From Cryphonectria parasitica EP155 (lineage: Eukaryota > Ascomycota > Sordariomycetes > Diaporthales > Cryphonectriaceae), in contig NW_024468910.1 in NCBI RefSeq assembly GCF_011745365.1, positions 958,068-1,022,067 on the forward strand: 64,000 nucleotides of DNA, read 5' to 3'. Below are positions 45,663 to 57,401 of this stretch, in pieces; position 1 is the stretch's first letter; each line of letters opens with the position of its first letter. The notes under the pieces were generated by a model. It saw nothing but the letters and a program-made list of their open reading frames with translations, was not told where the DNA came from and did not search any database. The position numbers were made by a program, and so were the translations under genes.

Positions 45663-47968
45663 CTTTGCTAATACTAAAGTATAGCAAATGCTATAATCTA
45701 TAATAGTACGGAGTTCTACGCACTTATAAGCTTCATAAGACTTCAATCTATAGCTATAGCATCTGCACAGAGTTCCATTCTTCTTCAGGATTTCATTGAT
45801 TTCCGCTTGCTATACTTCAGAGTACTGCTTACTCTCATTCTCCGAACTTGTATAAGTAATACCTATCTGCAAGGAATTTGCATTCCTCTGGAAAGGATTT
45901 CTTGCAGAAACAGTTTGGGAATGCTTGATTAGTTATAAGATCTTTTATAGAGCTTTGATTTGATTATATAAGATATTCTATATTTGTTTGAGAATATTAA
46001 TCTGCAGCTTTAAGAATTTTGCTATTATAATTTGGTTAATATAGAGTTGCTTTATTATTAAAGCTAACTAATTGTATTCTTGATTGCTCTTCTAAGCAGA
46101 TTTAGCTTTTAAGATCTGCTTAGTTAGTTCAGACTGAGCTTACTAATTACAAATTGATTGTTAAAGCAATTAATAATATAATAGCTTTACTGCTTATTTT
46201 AACAGATTTATCAATTAACTAAGAGTATTATGCATCAGATATAGAATAGGAATGAGCTGTATTTGATTAAGAACTAATTGAGATAGAGATATAGGAGAAT
46301 CTTGGAATTGAGCCTGTTAATGAAGTTGAAGATTAGTAGCACCGGAGGCAAGTTGGTCTTGAGTCTCCTCCTGAAATGCTTCACGATAAACTTTCAACAG
46401 CTTTCTTATAAGATAAAGCTACTTCTTATTGCTAACGCTTTCAGCAGTAATACTATAATTAGCTCGAAGGCGCTTAATTCAGATTAAAGAGAGCTTTATC
46501 CATGCTTCTGCTATAGATTAACTATTTCTGATCTTAAGATAAGTAAGAGCATTATTATAATTTATAATGAATAATTAGAAGCTAGCAGCATTAATAATAA
46601 AACAGTTGTTAATAATATTTAGATGCTTCTGCTCGGAAGTATATACTTGAAGATGATCTCAAGAGCGATAAGCAATTAATAGTTGCTTCTTCTATTCATT
46701 TCAAGTTTTAGCGCTTGTAATGAATCTCTTTACTTCTCCGATAATAATTGTATCTGTATAGAAGCTTTTCATAAAGTTGAATGCTTGAGTATTATTAATC
46801 CCTTTGATCTGATGCTACCAGTTGAATTGCTTTAGCTACAAGGAAACTTCCATACAAGCAAACAACATTAACTTATTATCAGCAAGCTTACTATGAAAGA
46901 GGAATCTGAAGTTCTGATTATAGTAATTATTAGCTAGATAGTTAGCTGAACTGGATATCTGATTGGAAGAGCTCTCAGATATAAATGCTATCTTTCCTCT
47001 TAATTATTGCTTCCTCTGATATTTCTTTGCTTTCCTGATTCGAGATTCTTGAGTTAAGAGCGCTACAGCTGAAATGCTTTTCATATCCTGCAGAAAACAA
47101 TACTATAGAGATTGAGAGAGTTCAGATGCTTAAGAGAGATTTAGTTTGTAAATAGAGCATATATAAGATCTATCTTGTAATAAATAACAAGAGATTGAGT
47201 TAGCTATTCTGTATTGTACTAGAATTTTCTTTATTAATAATTCTACTAATTAATAGAAGCATTTCTAATTAGATATAAGGCGTTAATTAAAGTTCGATAT
47301 TGAATGATATTATTATAATTTTCAATCTCTATTCCTTATATGCATTAATAGTTTCTTATCTTCACCTTTCTATATTCTTTACTTTTAAGATAATATAACT
47401 AGCAAGCTTTTAATTCAAAGGATTAATGTAGCTAGATGTGTTCAGATAAAGCATGCTGATCGGACTATTACAAGAAGTACAGACCTTGTTAATTATGCTA
47501 CTTTTCTCTGCAGAGTACTATTTACCAAAAGCATTCCACTCTGTAATTTAATCATAAACCTACATTCAATATAATTAAACTTTCCGCTGCAGCCTGTATA
47601 GATCTGAGCTATATCAGCTTCTATATAGAATTGTTAATTGATGTAGAAAAAAGGAATTCGTTTCTTCATAATATTAGCTTGCAGGCTCAACGCATCGTTC
47701 ATCAGCTCACAATCAGAACTCACACCACTCCTCCTCTATCCACCCATCTCCTTTCTACAAGAGATCTCAGATATGATCCAGAGTTCAGATATAATGTATA
47801 GCCTGTTGTATAAGCATAATAGATAAAGGAAATAAAAGAGCTTAGCAGGGAAAAAGAGTGCGCCTGTTTATAGAATAAACTTGCTGCTCTTACTGATTCT
47901 CACAAACTGTAACGCAAACAGCTCTGAGCTACCAGCCTGAACAGCTAAGTCCACACTTACCGCATCAT

Positions 47969-48287
47969 TGAACCAGAACTAGGATGCTATTGCTCTCGAA
48001 AGAAAAAGGAACAAACAGCTGCTGAAGCAATGAGCAAGAGCTCGTGCAACCCAAGCGTGCCTGTACAGATGAGGATAGCAAACTAAGGCTATACGGGCAC
48101 AAGAATAGGGTGAAAAACCTGTCTTAGACCTGTTTAAAGGGTTCAAAATTGAAAAGAAGAGAAAGAATGCTTGATTGTTGCTTATAGCTAAAGAATTTGA
48201 AAAGTGAGTAGTACCCTTTATATGTATGAGAACCCTTGACTCACTGTACTCCACGTCCCACGGACTACCACCCTGGCCACCACAACA
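47969..48287 (-). repeat. Element B 5' LTR
   Basis: 319 bp. The internal leader next to it (ATGATGCGGTAAGTG on minus) matches the leader after the 5' LTR of A (ATGGTGCGGTGTGTG). Confidence 0.93.
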
Positions 48288-48702
48288 TTAGTAATAGTAA
48301 ACATTTTATATAAGCAGCGGAAAAGAAGAAGCAAGAATAGGAGAAAGCAGATAGAAGTAGAATATTTATATCAATTCCAACTAAATTAGCATTTCTAGCT
48401 TATAGAAGAAATTGATTTCTTTCTATTCATATTTCTTTTTTGTTTGCAAAATATATTTTCTTTTCATCTTTCCTATTCCATTTCATATGTTTTGCTGAAG
48501 GAGAAGAGATGAAGTATCATCTGCTATTACTTGCCACAGAACACTATAAATCCATCTAAAAATTTCAAAGCATTCAGCACAAAGCATGTTAATCAGCTCT
48601 GAAGCTATTTTCGTTATTCAAAAATTGCAGTATATTGGAATGCAATGCATAAAAAATGCAGAGCGCTAAAGAAATACTGCAATCTATGAAAATCTCTTAC
48701 TT

Positions 48703-49930
48703 TTATATATTATTCTTATTACTGAAATACTTGTAAATATTATTCGATAGCTCTTTTCTTATTCTATTCAGATCTATATTATCCGTATTATCTGCTGAAG
48801 AATTGTTATCAAAAACAGAGGAAGAATCTTGAGATTGAATGAATTTAGCTTGTTTCTTGATATAAGATTCTACTACAGCTTTGCTCTTGCTTTTATTCTT
48901 GCTACGAGATATAGATTGTAGAGCTGCTTGCTTAAACTCAGATATTCTCTTCTTGAAAGCAGAAGAAGCAATACTCTTCTTACTGATCTATACAGATAAA
49001 GTTAGCAATAGTCTTCTTAAGTATTGCAATTATAGTTAGTTATAAGACTTATAATATTCTGTAAATACTACTTTCTTAGTATAAAAGGAATTTATTTAAT
49101 CTGATTATATACAATATTTTTATTTTGTATAAGCTTATATTAAGCTTTAATAATATGCTTAATATTAGTATTAAAATTGATTTAAGAATTTATTTTGATT
49201 ATATATCAAGAGCTGAGTTAGTAAAATAAGTGCTAATGCTACAAGAAGAATAATGATTAGTATATACTCAAATCTGATTAAAGATATCAGAATAGAAATC
49301 TTATTTATATACTATACTTTTTAATACAAGAAAAGTCTTTGATATAGTTATACTTAGATTCTATATAATAAATGCAGTTGCTACACTTTCTATTGAAGAA
49401 GCTTTTTATTAAGATGTATTTTAGAAAAAGCTAGTTGATATTAATCTGCTGCTTCTGTATAAGTATGCAAGCAGTAGCATACTAATAGGAGCAGCAATTG
49501 CAAGAAACTAGATTATGCTAACTATAGAACTGAATAAGAAGAGAATTTATTTGCTTAGAGCAAAAGAAGATGCAAGTAAGGTATTTATCAAAGAGCTTCC
49601 AATCAGCTTTATATACTACAATAGGATTTAGTTTGATAGAATTCTTATTGTTTAGTTTTGCGAAATGAATAGCAAAGCTAAAGCTTAGCAGTAAGTTATT
49701 CCAAAATATAATATCGCTTTAAATATTTCAAGAAGCGTATATTAAGCTAAGATCTTTCTTAATAATATTAAAGTTTGTAATATCAAGAAAGTTAATATGG
49801 ATATTCTTGAGCTAGTGATAGTTGCTGCTCTAAGAAGGAGAAACTGAAGAAGAAAACTAGATTCAGATCTTGTTAATCTCTTGAAAAGCAGTATTTATCT
49901 GCAAAGAGAAAATAGCATTAGTAACGATTC
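48703..49930 (-). pseudogene. Element A accessory antisense ORF
   Basis: Counterpart of B 38850-40066. The readable C-terminal part on minus includes AKFIQSQDSSSVFDNNSSAD and NIYKYFSN with TAA at 48705-48703. It is convergent with A's pol (which ends upstream of B's insertion point) and diverges from the sense ORF at 50555, so the two accessory genes could share a promoter region (~49.9-50.5 kb). Confidence 0.45.
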
Positions 49931-50554
49931 GAAATATCTTGAGTATATTGCAGAGCTAGGCAAGGGAAGGTTAATAGAAGGAGAAGTTATTATATAAAGG
50001 ATGAATTGAAAGGTAAGATGAACTGAGGGAAAGATTGTTAAATAGTTTGCTGAAGATTGATAAGATAGTAATAAGTAATAAATATATTTAACTAAATTAT
50101 TATGCTTTCTATTCAGTTTATTGCTGAATAGCTTTTATCTAGCTAAGAGTGAAGCTGTTTGCTTTGTAATAAATGAAAAGCAGTAAATTACTTAAATAGT
50201 TACTAAATAAGATAAATTAGCTATTTCATTTATATTTGCAGCTAGCTATTCTTCTTCCTTCTTTAATTTCTTTATAATTATCTTTCTCAAGCATATATAT
50301 ACTCTTTTTCTTCCTTATCAATACTGCTTCAGATCTATATACTAATATTAGAGTAAATTATTAACTGCTCTGCTTATATAATATTATCTTTCTCAATAAA
50401 TTCTCTAGCTAAAGCTGCATTCTTCTCTATCTTTCTTTCTTAATCAATACTCTCTTGATTTCTTAACTTTATATCTTTGCAAATCCTTCTTGCAATTGCT
50501 TATCTTTCAACAAAGCTGTTCTTCTCTTTTCATTTTTCTTTCAACTTAGTAGCA

Positions 50555-52345
50555 ATGGCTGAATTCAAGTACTCTCTGTTCCTATTTATTCAGCATAGCT
50601 AAGAGAACTGAATAATTAAAGCTTATTGCTTTCGAACTATCTTTCTCAGAGCGTTATACTCAACTGAAGTAATCAAGAATTATTCGTCTTACTTCAGTTT
50701 AAAGAATGAAAAAAATCATTTAGTAGCAGAACTTGTTAAGAAGTATTTCCTAGAATTACTCTCTTGCAAGTTGTACTTGCTTATAATCTTCAGCGCTAAT
50801 TCTTCTAGATATTTTCTCAATATCTATAATCTAATTGGATTCTTAAATGCAGAAGTTTCTTAAAATATTAGTCTATAGTATGCTGTAGCTGCTTTTTGTT
50901 ATTATGCTTAATATAATTAATAAAATGTATTCTTAATAAAATATCTTCATATTCTATTAATAGCTTATCCATTTAGCTCTTCTGATATTCTTAATAAGCA
51001 GAATCTGCTTAGATATAAAGCTAAATAAAAGCATTTATAAATTCTTTTCTCAGTTAATATAGCAATTTTAGCTTATACTTTATCTTAGCTTAATATAAAG
51101 ATTGAAAAAGAATTTTATATTGCTATATACAAATTCAGCAATATCTTACTAGCTTATACAAGCAAGCACTATCTGAATAATTAGCTCAGAAGTGCTGAAG
51201 CTAATTAGGATTGAGATTTCGAGAATATTCCAACTATGCTGCTGGATAATGATTCGAATGCAGCTCTGCTCTATGCAATCGAACTATTTTGCTTTCGAAT
51301 TCTGAAATCTACTGATTTCTACTAATCATCTAGTAGCTATTCAGACTGAAAGCAAGCTTTCTATCTTAACTATAGAGAAACTGTACAAAATGTGAAAAAA
51401 TGAGATGCAGAGATAGCTATAACAAGCCTGCATTGCTAGATCTTCTCTTATAAGCTGAAATACAGCAACTATATACAATATTCTGATCAGCTATTAAGAA
51501 GAAATGCCTTACTTCAAGAATACAAAGCTGTATAAGTAGAAACTAGTAAAATACTGAACATAACTTACAAGCTGAATATTACCTTCTTTGTAAAAAGAGT
51601 TGCAGACTTGCTTGAACTATTTATTAAAAGCGATTTCAACAGAATAAGAAGAAATATATCAGCCTTTGCTCTAAAGAATTTCAAAGCAAGTAAAGCATCC
51701 AGCCTAGTTCTATTAAGATAACAGTTCCGAGAAAGCATAGCTCCAGCTAGCTCAATCTTGCATTCATTAAGAGAATATAATATCAGCTCAGAATTAAATC
51801 AATTCTTATTTAAAACTTCTATCAATCCTTACTTCTCTTCATTTCAAGAAACGCTTATCAATTCAGAACTAACAATCAATCTATTAATACAGCAAACAGC
51901 TAAGCCTGAATGTGCTACTAAAGCTTCATTGCATTAGAAACTGAGAAGCAGCAACATTATGCTTCTCAGTTTTCCTGATAAACCTCAGAAGCTTTATATA
52001 CTTCTATAGAATAAGCTTTATAGCCTTAATCCTATCAAGCTCTTAGTAAGTTCTCCGAACTGAATAGAGTTTAATTATACTATTAAGATGAATATATATA
52101 AAGCGAACTGCAAAAGGATTTATTAAGTAAGAATGCAGAATTAGGAAAGAACTGCTGCTGCTGCTACTGCTCGAGCAGAGTTTGAAAGCAAACGAGAATA
52201 GAGAAAAGATTAGTATTAGAATCTGTTCAGATTATACTTATATTATAAATAAACTGAAGATGAATACTAATACTTCTGCATTAATTTGAATAATAATTTA
52301 AGCAATAAAGAGAAATATAAGAATTGAATTAGAAGGATGGTTTGA
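50555..52345 (+). pseudogene. Element A accessory sense ORF, 597 codons
   Basis: Starts ATG at 50555 (MAEFKYSLFLFIQHS) and ends TGA at 52343-52345, in one frame with in-frame stops only. Pieces: FSLKNEKNHLVAELVKKYF, KLYLLIIFSANSSRYFLNIY, ALLYAIELFCFRILKST, LKNFKASKASSLVLL, an Ala-rich run and ARAEFESKRE. A pyrimidine-rich leader with TTTCAACTTAGTAGCA precedes the ATG. Length is identical to B's copy. It has no similarity to gag, pol or env that I can see; helical, with basic and Ala-rich C-terminal segments. Role in the element is unknown. Confidence 0.65.
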
Positions 52346-52469
52346 TTTGCAGTATTTTCTTTAGCAGTTTGCAATAAATTCTTTATTTCTTTACTTTATC
52401 TTCCTCTGATCAGATCTAGCATATCATTGGACTTATTGCAACTTTGAAAGAAAGTTGCTGGGAGAGAAC

Positions 52470-52788
52470 TGTTGTAGTAGCCAGAATGGTAGTCCGTAGG
52501 ATGTAGAGTACAGTGAATCAAGAATCCTCATATATATAAAGGATACTATCCACTTTTCAAATTCTTTAGCTATAAGCAACAATAAAGCATTCTTTCTCTT
52601 CTTTTCAATTTTGAACCCTTTGGATAGGTCTAAGATAGATTTTTCATCCTATTCTTGCGCCCGTATGGCCTTAGTTTGCTGTCCTCATCTGTATAGGCAC
52701 GCTTGGGTTGCACGAGCTCTTGCTCATTGCTTCGGCAGCTGTTTGTTCCTTTTTCTTTCGAGGGCGACGGCGCCCTAGTTCTGGTTCA
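52470..52788 (+). repeat. Element A 3' LTR
   Basis: 319 bp, TGTTGTAGTAGCC...CTGGTTCA, preceded by the purine tract. It is followed by the second CTAT and the rest of the interrupted coiled-coil gene. Confidence 0.93.
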
Positions 52789-54366
52789 CTATTCTTCACT
52801 CTCTACTTAAGAAGTAAGCTCTGTTCAAGCTTAGGTATGCTCTAAGCTTTGATAGATGATTGGGTTTTTTGTAATTAAGTTCTTTAGTTTATTATTTAAT
52901 AAAGATTGCATACTTAGTTTGTATATTTCTGAGTAATATCTCTGAGCTATAAGCTTTTATTTTTGATTTTAATAAATAAAATTTAGTAATTAAGAGCATT
53001 CAAAAGAAGCTAATGTAAGATCGAATTGCTTATTTATATCTCTTTAGATTCTTTCTTAGTTCTCTGATTCAAAGCATAGCTAACATTCTGAAGATTAAGA
53101 AGCGCTCTGAAGTATTCGAACTGCGCTCGATTGAGATTCTTAATCAGTCTATCAGCTGGCATGCTCTGTATTAGCATATATAAGATCTGGAATTTGCTCT
53201 TTTGAAACTCCTGCTTGAGCTATATTTAGTATATATTTATATAGCAAAGCTTTGTATTTATCCTTTCATACTCTGTAATTATCAGCTATATAGCTTGTTG
53301 ATTATTACAGAAGATATTTCAGAGCTTGCTGAGATTCAAGATAAGGTTTTGAAAAAGGCGTTGTAAAGCGATTGTTTTCTTAGCTGTAGCCGAGAAAGCA
53401 TACAGTTCAGCTTCTATGATTGAGATGATTACTAAGCTTTACTTTATTACTTTCCATTGTATGGAATCTCCGAATAAGCTGAAGATATATCCTTGTAAGG
53501 ATTTTCAGTTCTCTACATTGTTGGCAAAGGAAGCATCTTCAGCGATTAGCAGGGCTTGAGCCTTAGAATAGCTTTCTCTGTACTGAATTGCTAGAAATTT
53601 CGTTTTATACAGGTAATAGATTACTCTGTCTGCTTGTTCCAGATGCTTTAGCTCTAGATTTATTAAAAATCTGAAGAAAAGAATGCATACAAAAGCTATA
53701 TCTGATCTTATTATGATAGCAGTATATAGAATCGATCCAATCTTCTTTTAATACTCCTTAATTTAGTCTTTTAATGCTTTCCCTTTCTATTTAATAAGCT
53801 TTCCAAGATTCAGAAGCATTAGAAGTATTAAAGCTGTATTAGCTGCAAAGCTAAACTTGTTAGCTATTTTCTTGATATATATATTATAAACTAAGCTGAT
53901 TATACAATTAGCTCTATTTCTAATAATTCAAACTTCTAAGAATCATTCTACTGCTTTCTGATTCTTTATCTTATATACCTTAAAGATCCCTTCCTTTACT
54001 CTGTATGCTTTTAATATCTAGTTCTGCAGATAGAATAGCAGAATATCATTTATATAGAATAGGATAATCAGCTTATTTGCTTTATTAGTAAACATACAGA
54101 GCTCTTCAGTTAAGAGCGTAAGGCTGAGATTTCGCAGAGTTGAGCAGAAGTGCTTGTACTAGAGTGCTAGCGAGTTCCTCAGGCTATACAGTGCCTTTTT
54201 CAGGAGCACGATTTTCCCTTCCTTCTTGAATTCATCAGGCAGCTTACAGAAAACGCTTTCCTAGCTTTCCCTGCTAGCATTCAGGAATGCTTTAGTAATG
54301 TTTATCTGATTGATTTCTAGATCGAAATATGCTGCTATAGCTATAAGTATGCAAAAGGAGTGTACA

Positions 54367-54821
54367 TGTAATGAGCACTGCAGCAATCCGAAGATTCCTA
54401 AGTATACGAAGGGGTTTATGCTAACAAGAGCGGTGTCAAAGTATCAAGTCCTTGAATACGGAACCGTATAAGTCTTAATAAGCGATGCAAGTGTTCACTG
54501 CCTTTGGGGCTACTCAGTGTATGAGACTGAATACTTAGATTCACAACTGAAGAGCTATGTACTGGGTCTATCTAATGGTAATGAACGTGTCCTTATATAT
54601 CCAGCTCTTCAGTATGGACCGTAGGAGTCGACGGCGATAGTTGCGGTTCAAGGTTGCATCAACGGGACCGCTCGCGGTCCTCGCGGTCCACCCCTGCCTG
54701 GTGGAACCTGTAACCCTAACCCTTAGTTACGTAATGTTGTTTGCCCGATGTTGAGTCGTGACACCTGGTCCTTTGTTGGTGGGGCCTGTTTCGTGACCTG
54801 TAAGCTGGATGAGTCATAACA
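54367..54821 (-). repeat. G-family solo LTR in copia pol, TSD GTACA
   Basis: 455 bp, TGTAATGAGC...GAGTCATAACA, flanked by GTACA (54362-54366 and 54822-54826). It has inverted repeat arms at 54547-54556 and 54603-54612. Its middle block is distinct (CCGTAGGAGTCGACGGCGAT, GACCGCTCGCGGTCC). It is less RIP-affected than the copia sequence around it. Confidence 0.95.
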
Positions 54822-54826
54822 GTACA

Positions 54827-56233
54827 GCTAGTATTGCTGCATATATATCTTAAAGATTGCTTGCTTTTTGCAAGTTTTCTTGCATATAGATTTGAGCTTT
54901 GAATGAGATTAAGTAACTATTCTTATTAAGTTTGTATCTGTATATTTATTTGAGTAGCAGTAGCTTCTCTTTAGCTTTCCTATAATCGAAAGTCTGCTAT
55001 ATTCTTTTATTAACTAGTCTCTGGATTTCTGATTGTATTGCTTTCTACTACTTAGTATGGAAAGAACTGTTTCGTATTTCTTTTCAGATTCTAGATTCGG
55101 GTAATAGTTGTTTATAATGCTTCTTTTCAGCTGTTGCTAGCTCTATGACTTGCTAAGGAGTATCAAAGTGCTTTTGCTGCAAGTGCAAAGCTTCTCTGCA
55201 TATAGAGTTTATCTTAAGTACAGCAGCTGCAATCATACTGTATATAGTCTGAAAATGCTTATTTCATATTCTAGTTGCTTTCTTTAGTTAATCAAGCAAA
55301 AAGATAGCTATAAAGTTTATTAGAGCTATTTAGCTTATTATAAAAGCTGTAGCAAATAACTCTTAGTAATAGCAAGCTTTATTAATTAATTTCTGTGCTT
55401 TATCTGAATACTGTATGAATTAAGATTCATAAATCTCGTTCCTTATTCAACAATATCTAATTAAAGCCTAATCAGGCTTATATCCTTGCGCTGCAAGCTA
55501 GCTTATATCCTAAGCAGTAGATGTGCTAGTAGCTTATTATTCAGTACTTGAAAACGCTTATTTAGTTGCTAAAATATTCTTGCTGCTTGCAGCAGTACTT
55601 CTTTCTAGCTGATTCATTCATTCTAGTATCTCGGGAGATTTTTCAGAAGTTAGAAGTTCTTGCATCTTATTCTCTGAGCTTCTTCTCTGGGATGAGTTGC
55701 TTTGCAAGAGCGCTTTATTATTAGTTTCAGATGCTCTTATCTCCGAATTCCAACTCGGAATGCTTTCCGAGAGAAACTCTGAGAATGAGCTACTATTCTC
55801 ATTGAATAGCAAATAAAGTTCTTAGTTTCGATTTGTAGCATTAAGCTAGAGAACTGAATTCCATATACTTTTAATAATAATTATATTTATAATTTTCTTA
55901 TTATTTTCAATTTCTGGAATAATTAATGCTAGCTAAGTATAAGATAGTGCTTCTAATGTTTTACTGCTATTTGAATTGTAGAATTAGCTTTTATTAAATA
56001 GAATATTGCGTATAATTGCAACTTTTGCAAGCGCTAGAAGCTATATGCAGTACAGATTGCTTGCAATATATTCTATAAGATAGCTCTTGTATATTTTTAG
56101 TTCTGTTTTCATATTCTATTTATAAGAGCTAAGTTCGCATTCTTCTTGCAGAATGTATGCTTAGCATTCATATGCATAGATTCTGGCTTAGTTAAGCTGT
56201 AGATTCGAAACTGCTGTTCTGACTATTTCCAGC
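54827..56233 (-). pseudogene. Copia pol segment between the solo LTR and G2
   Basis: Part of the same minus-strand pol: linker and the segment after integrase, with Ser/Glu-rich stretches near 55812-55618 (SSSFSEFLSESIPSWNSEIR). Stops are frequent. Nothing but copia-derived sequence is recognised. Confidence 0.6.
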
Positions 56234-56238
56234 ATATA

Positions 56239-56691
56239 TGTAATGAGCACTGCAGTAATCCGAAGATTCCAAAGTATACAAAGGGGTTTATGCTAACAAG
56301 AGCAGTGTCAAAGTGTTAAGTCCTTGAATACGGAACCGTACAAGTCCTAATAAGCGATGCAAGTGTTCACTGCCTTTAGGGCTACTCAGTGTATAAGACT
56401 GAATACTTAGATTGATAACTGAAGAGCTATATACTAAATCTATCTAATGATAATGAATGTGTTCTTATATATCCAGCTCTTCAGTATGGATATATTGAAT
56501 AGCAATATATCCGAGTTATCCTGCTAGCTCTGAATAGCATATATTCAGAGCTATTCTTCCTGATTAGTTGCACTCATAACTCTAATTCTGAGTTATATAA
56601 TCAGTATTTTGTTAGAATGTTGGGTTCTTAATATCTGATTCTTGTTGCTTGTAATCTGTTCCATAATCTGCATGTTGAATGAGTTATAATA
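56239..56691 (-). repeat. G2 3' LTR
   Basis: 453 bp. The conserved ends are shared with other G LTRs; the middle block (TATCCGAGTTATCCTGCTAG, two AGCTCTGAATAGCAT-like parts) is shared only with 63212-63664. The TA terminus is from RIP. Confidence 0.92.
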
Positions 56692-56756
56692 TCATCTTTC
56701 TCCTATCAGTTGTTGCTCTTAATAATCTTTTGTAAGTATTCTGGCAAGCTCTTCGT

Positions 56757-57401
56757 ATGCATGATCTTGCCTTCCTAATCGAGATGTTGAACAGAGTTAA
56801 CAAATCTCGTTCTCGCGCTAAGAAAACTAAACAAAAGAATTCTCTTCTTTCCTTAGTTCTCAAAAACGCTGTTACTATGCCTTCCTATTCTTTCTGCAAG
56901 GATTATAGTATTTAGTTCTGTTAAGTTTCTGTTGAGAATTCCTCCTGTTGCGCTGAATATATTCATCTGAGCTGCTTTTAGTGCAATGTTCAGGAGCTGA
57001 GTGCGGCGGAAATTCGTCGGATAGGCATTCAGCATCAACGCCTGGAGAACTAACTTAAGAGTGCTAAGGAGCAGCTGCGCAATGCTGCTGCGGAGGTAGG
57101 ATGCTTGCGGAAGCAGAAGCGTCTGTAGTTCGAGAGGATGATGAAGGCTATTCGCTGAAGCCTTTCCAGTGTGGAAGAGCTGGAATGTAAGGAGGCTGAA
57201 GAGGAGTGAGCTTGCATTGCTGCTGAGATTCGTTCTGTAGTTGCAGAGGAATCTGCTATAGTTGCTGGAGATTCTTCTTTTAAGAGTTTCGATTAGAATT
57301 CTGTGGATGTAGGGAATTCAGTAGTAAACTGGTTGGGTTTCTTGGAGAGTGAGATTTCTGAAGCTTCTGGATTTCGGTTCAGGGCGGAGCGATCATTCTA
57401 G
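56757..57401 (+). pseudogene. G2 accessory antisense ORF
   Basis: Frame of 215 codons from ATG 56757 (MHDLAFLIEMLNRVNKSR) to TAG 57399-57401, without an intron, broken by several TAG/TAA/TGA of the RIP type. Cys-containing stretch (SFCKDYS ... SSCCAEYIHLSCFQC), coiled coil (RLEN-LKSAKEQLRNAAAEV, SVEELECKEAEEE) and a tail resembling EISEASGFRFRAERSF. It matches G3 more closely than G1 in the middle (LRKQKRL versus LRKQRKLW). Confidence 0.7.

Larger units (their letters stand above)
35981..48287 (-). mobile_element. Element B: second, inverted copy of element A nested in A, TSD TTAG
   Basis: 12,307 bp with LTRs at 35981-36299 and 47969-48287, flanked by TTAG at 35977-35980 and 48288-48291. Unlike A it has no nested insertion, so it preserves both empty sites: TTAG (CTAA on +) at 40487-40490 and CAAAG (CTTTG on +) at 45663-45667. 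Between these two sites A and B are both 5176 bp long. All reading frames carry RIP-type stops. Confidence 0.95.
20621..52788 (+). mobile_element. Element A: 12.3-kb Ty3/gypsy-type LTR retrotransposon, split by two nested insertions
   Basis: LTRs of 319 bp stand at 20621-20939 and 52470-52788, flanked by CTAT (20617-20620 and 52789-52792). Removing G1 (23255-30799 plus one CAAAG) and B (35981-48287 plus one TTAG) leaves 12,307 bp, the same length as B. A purine-rich tract (GCTGGGAGAGAAC) precedes the 3' LTR. Gene order on + is gag, protease, RT, RNase H, integrase, then an opposite-strand ORF and a sense 596-codon ORF. All frames carry RIP-type stops. Confidence 0.92.
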
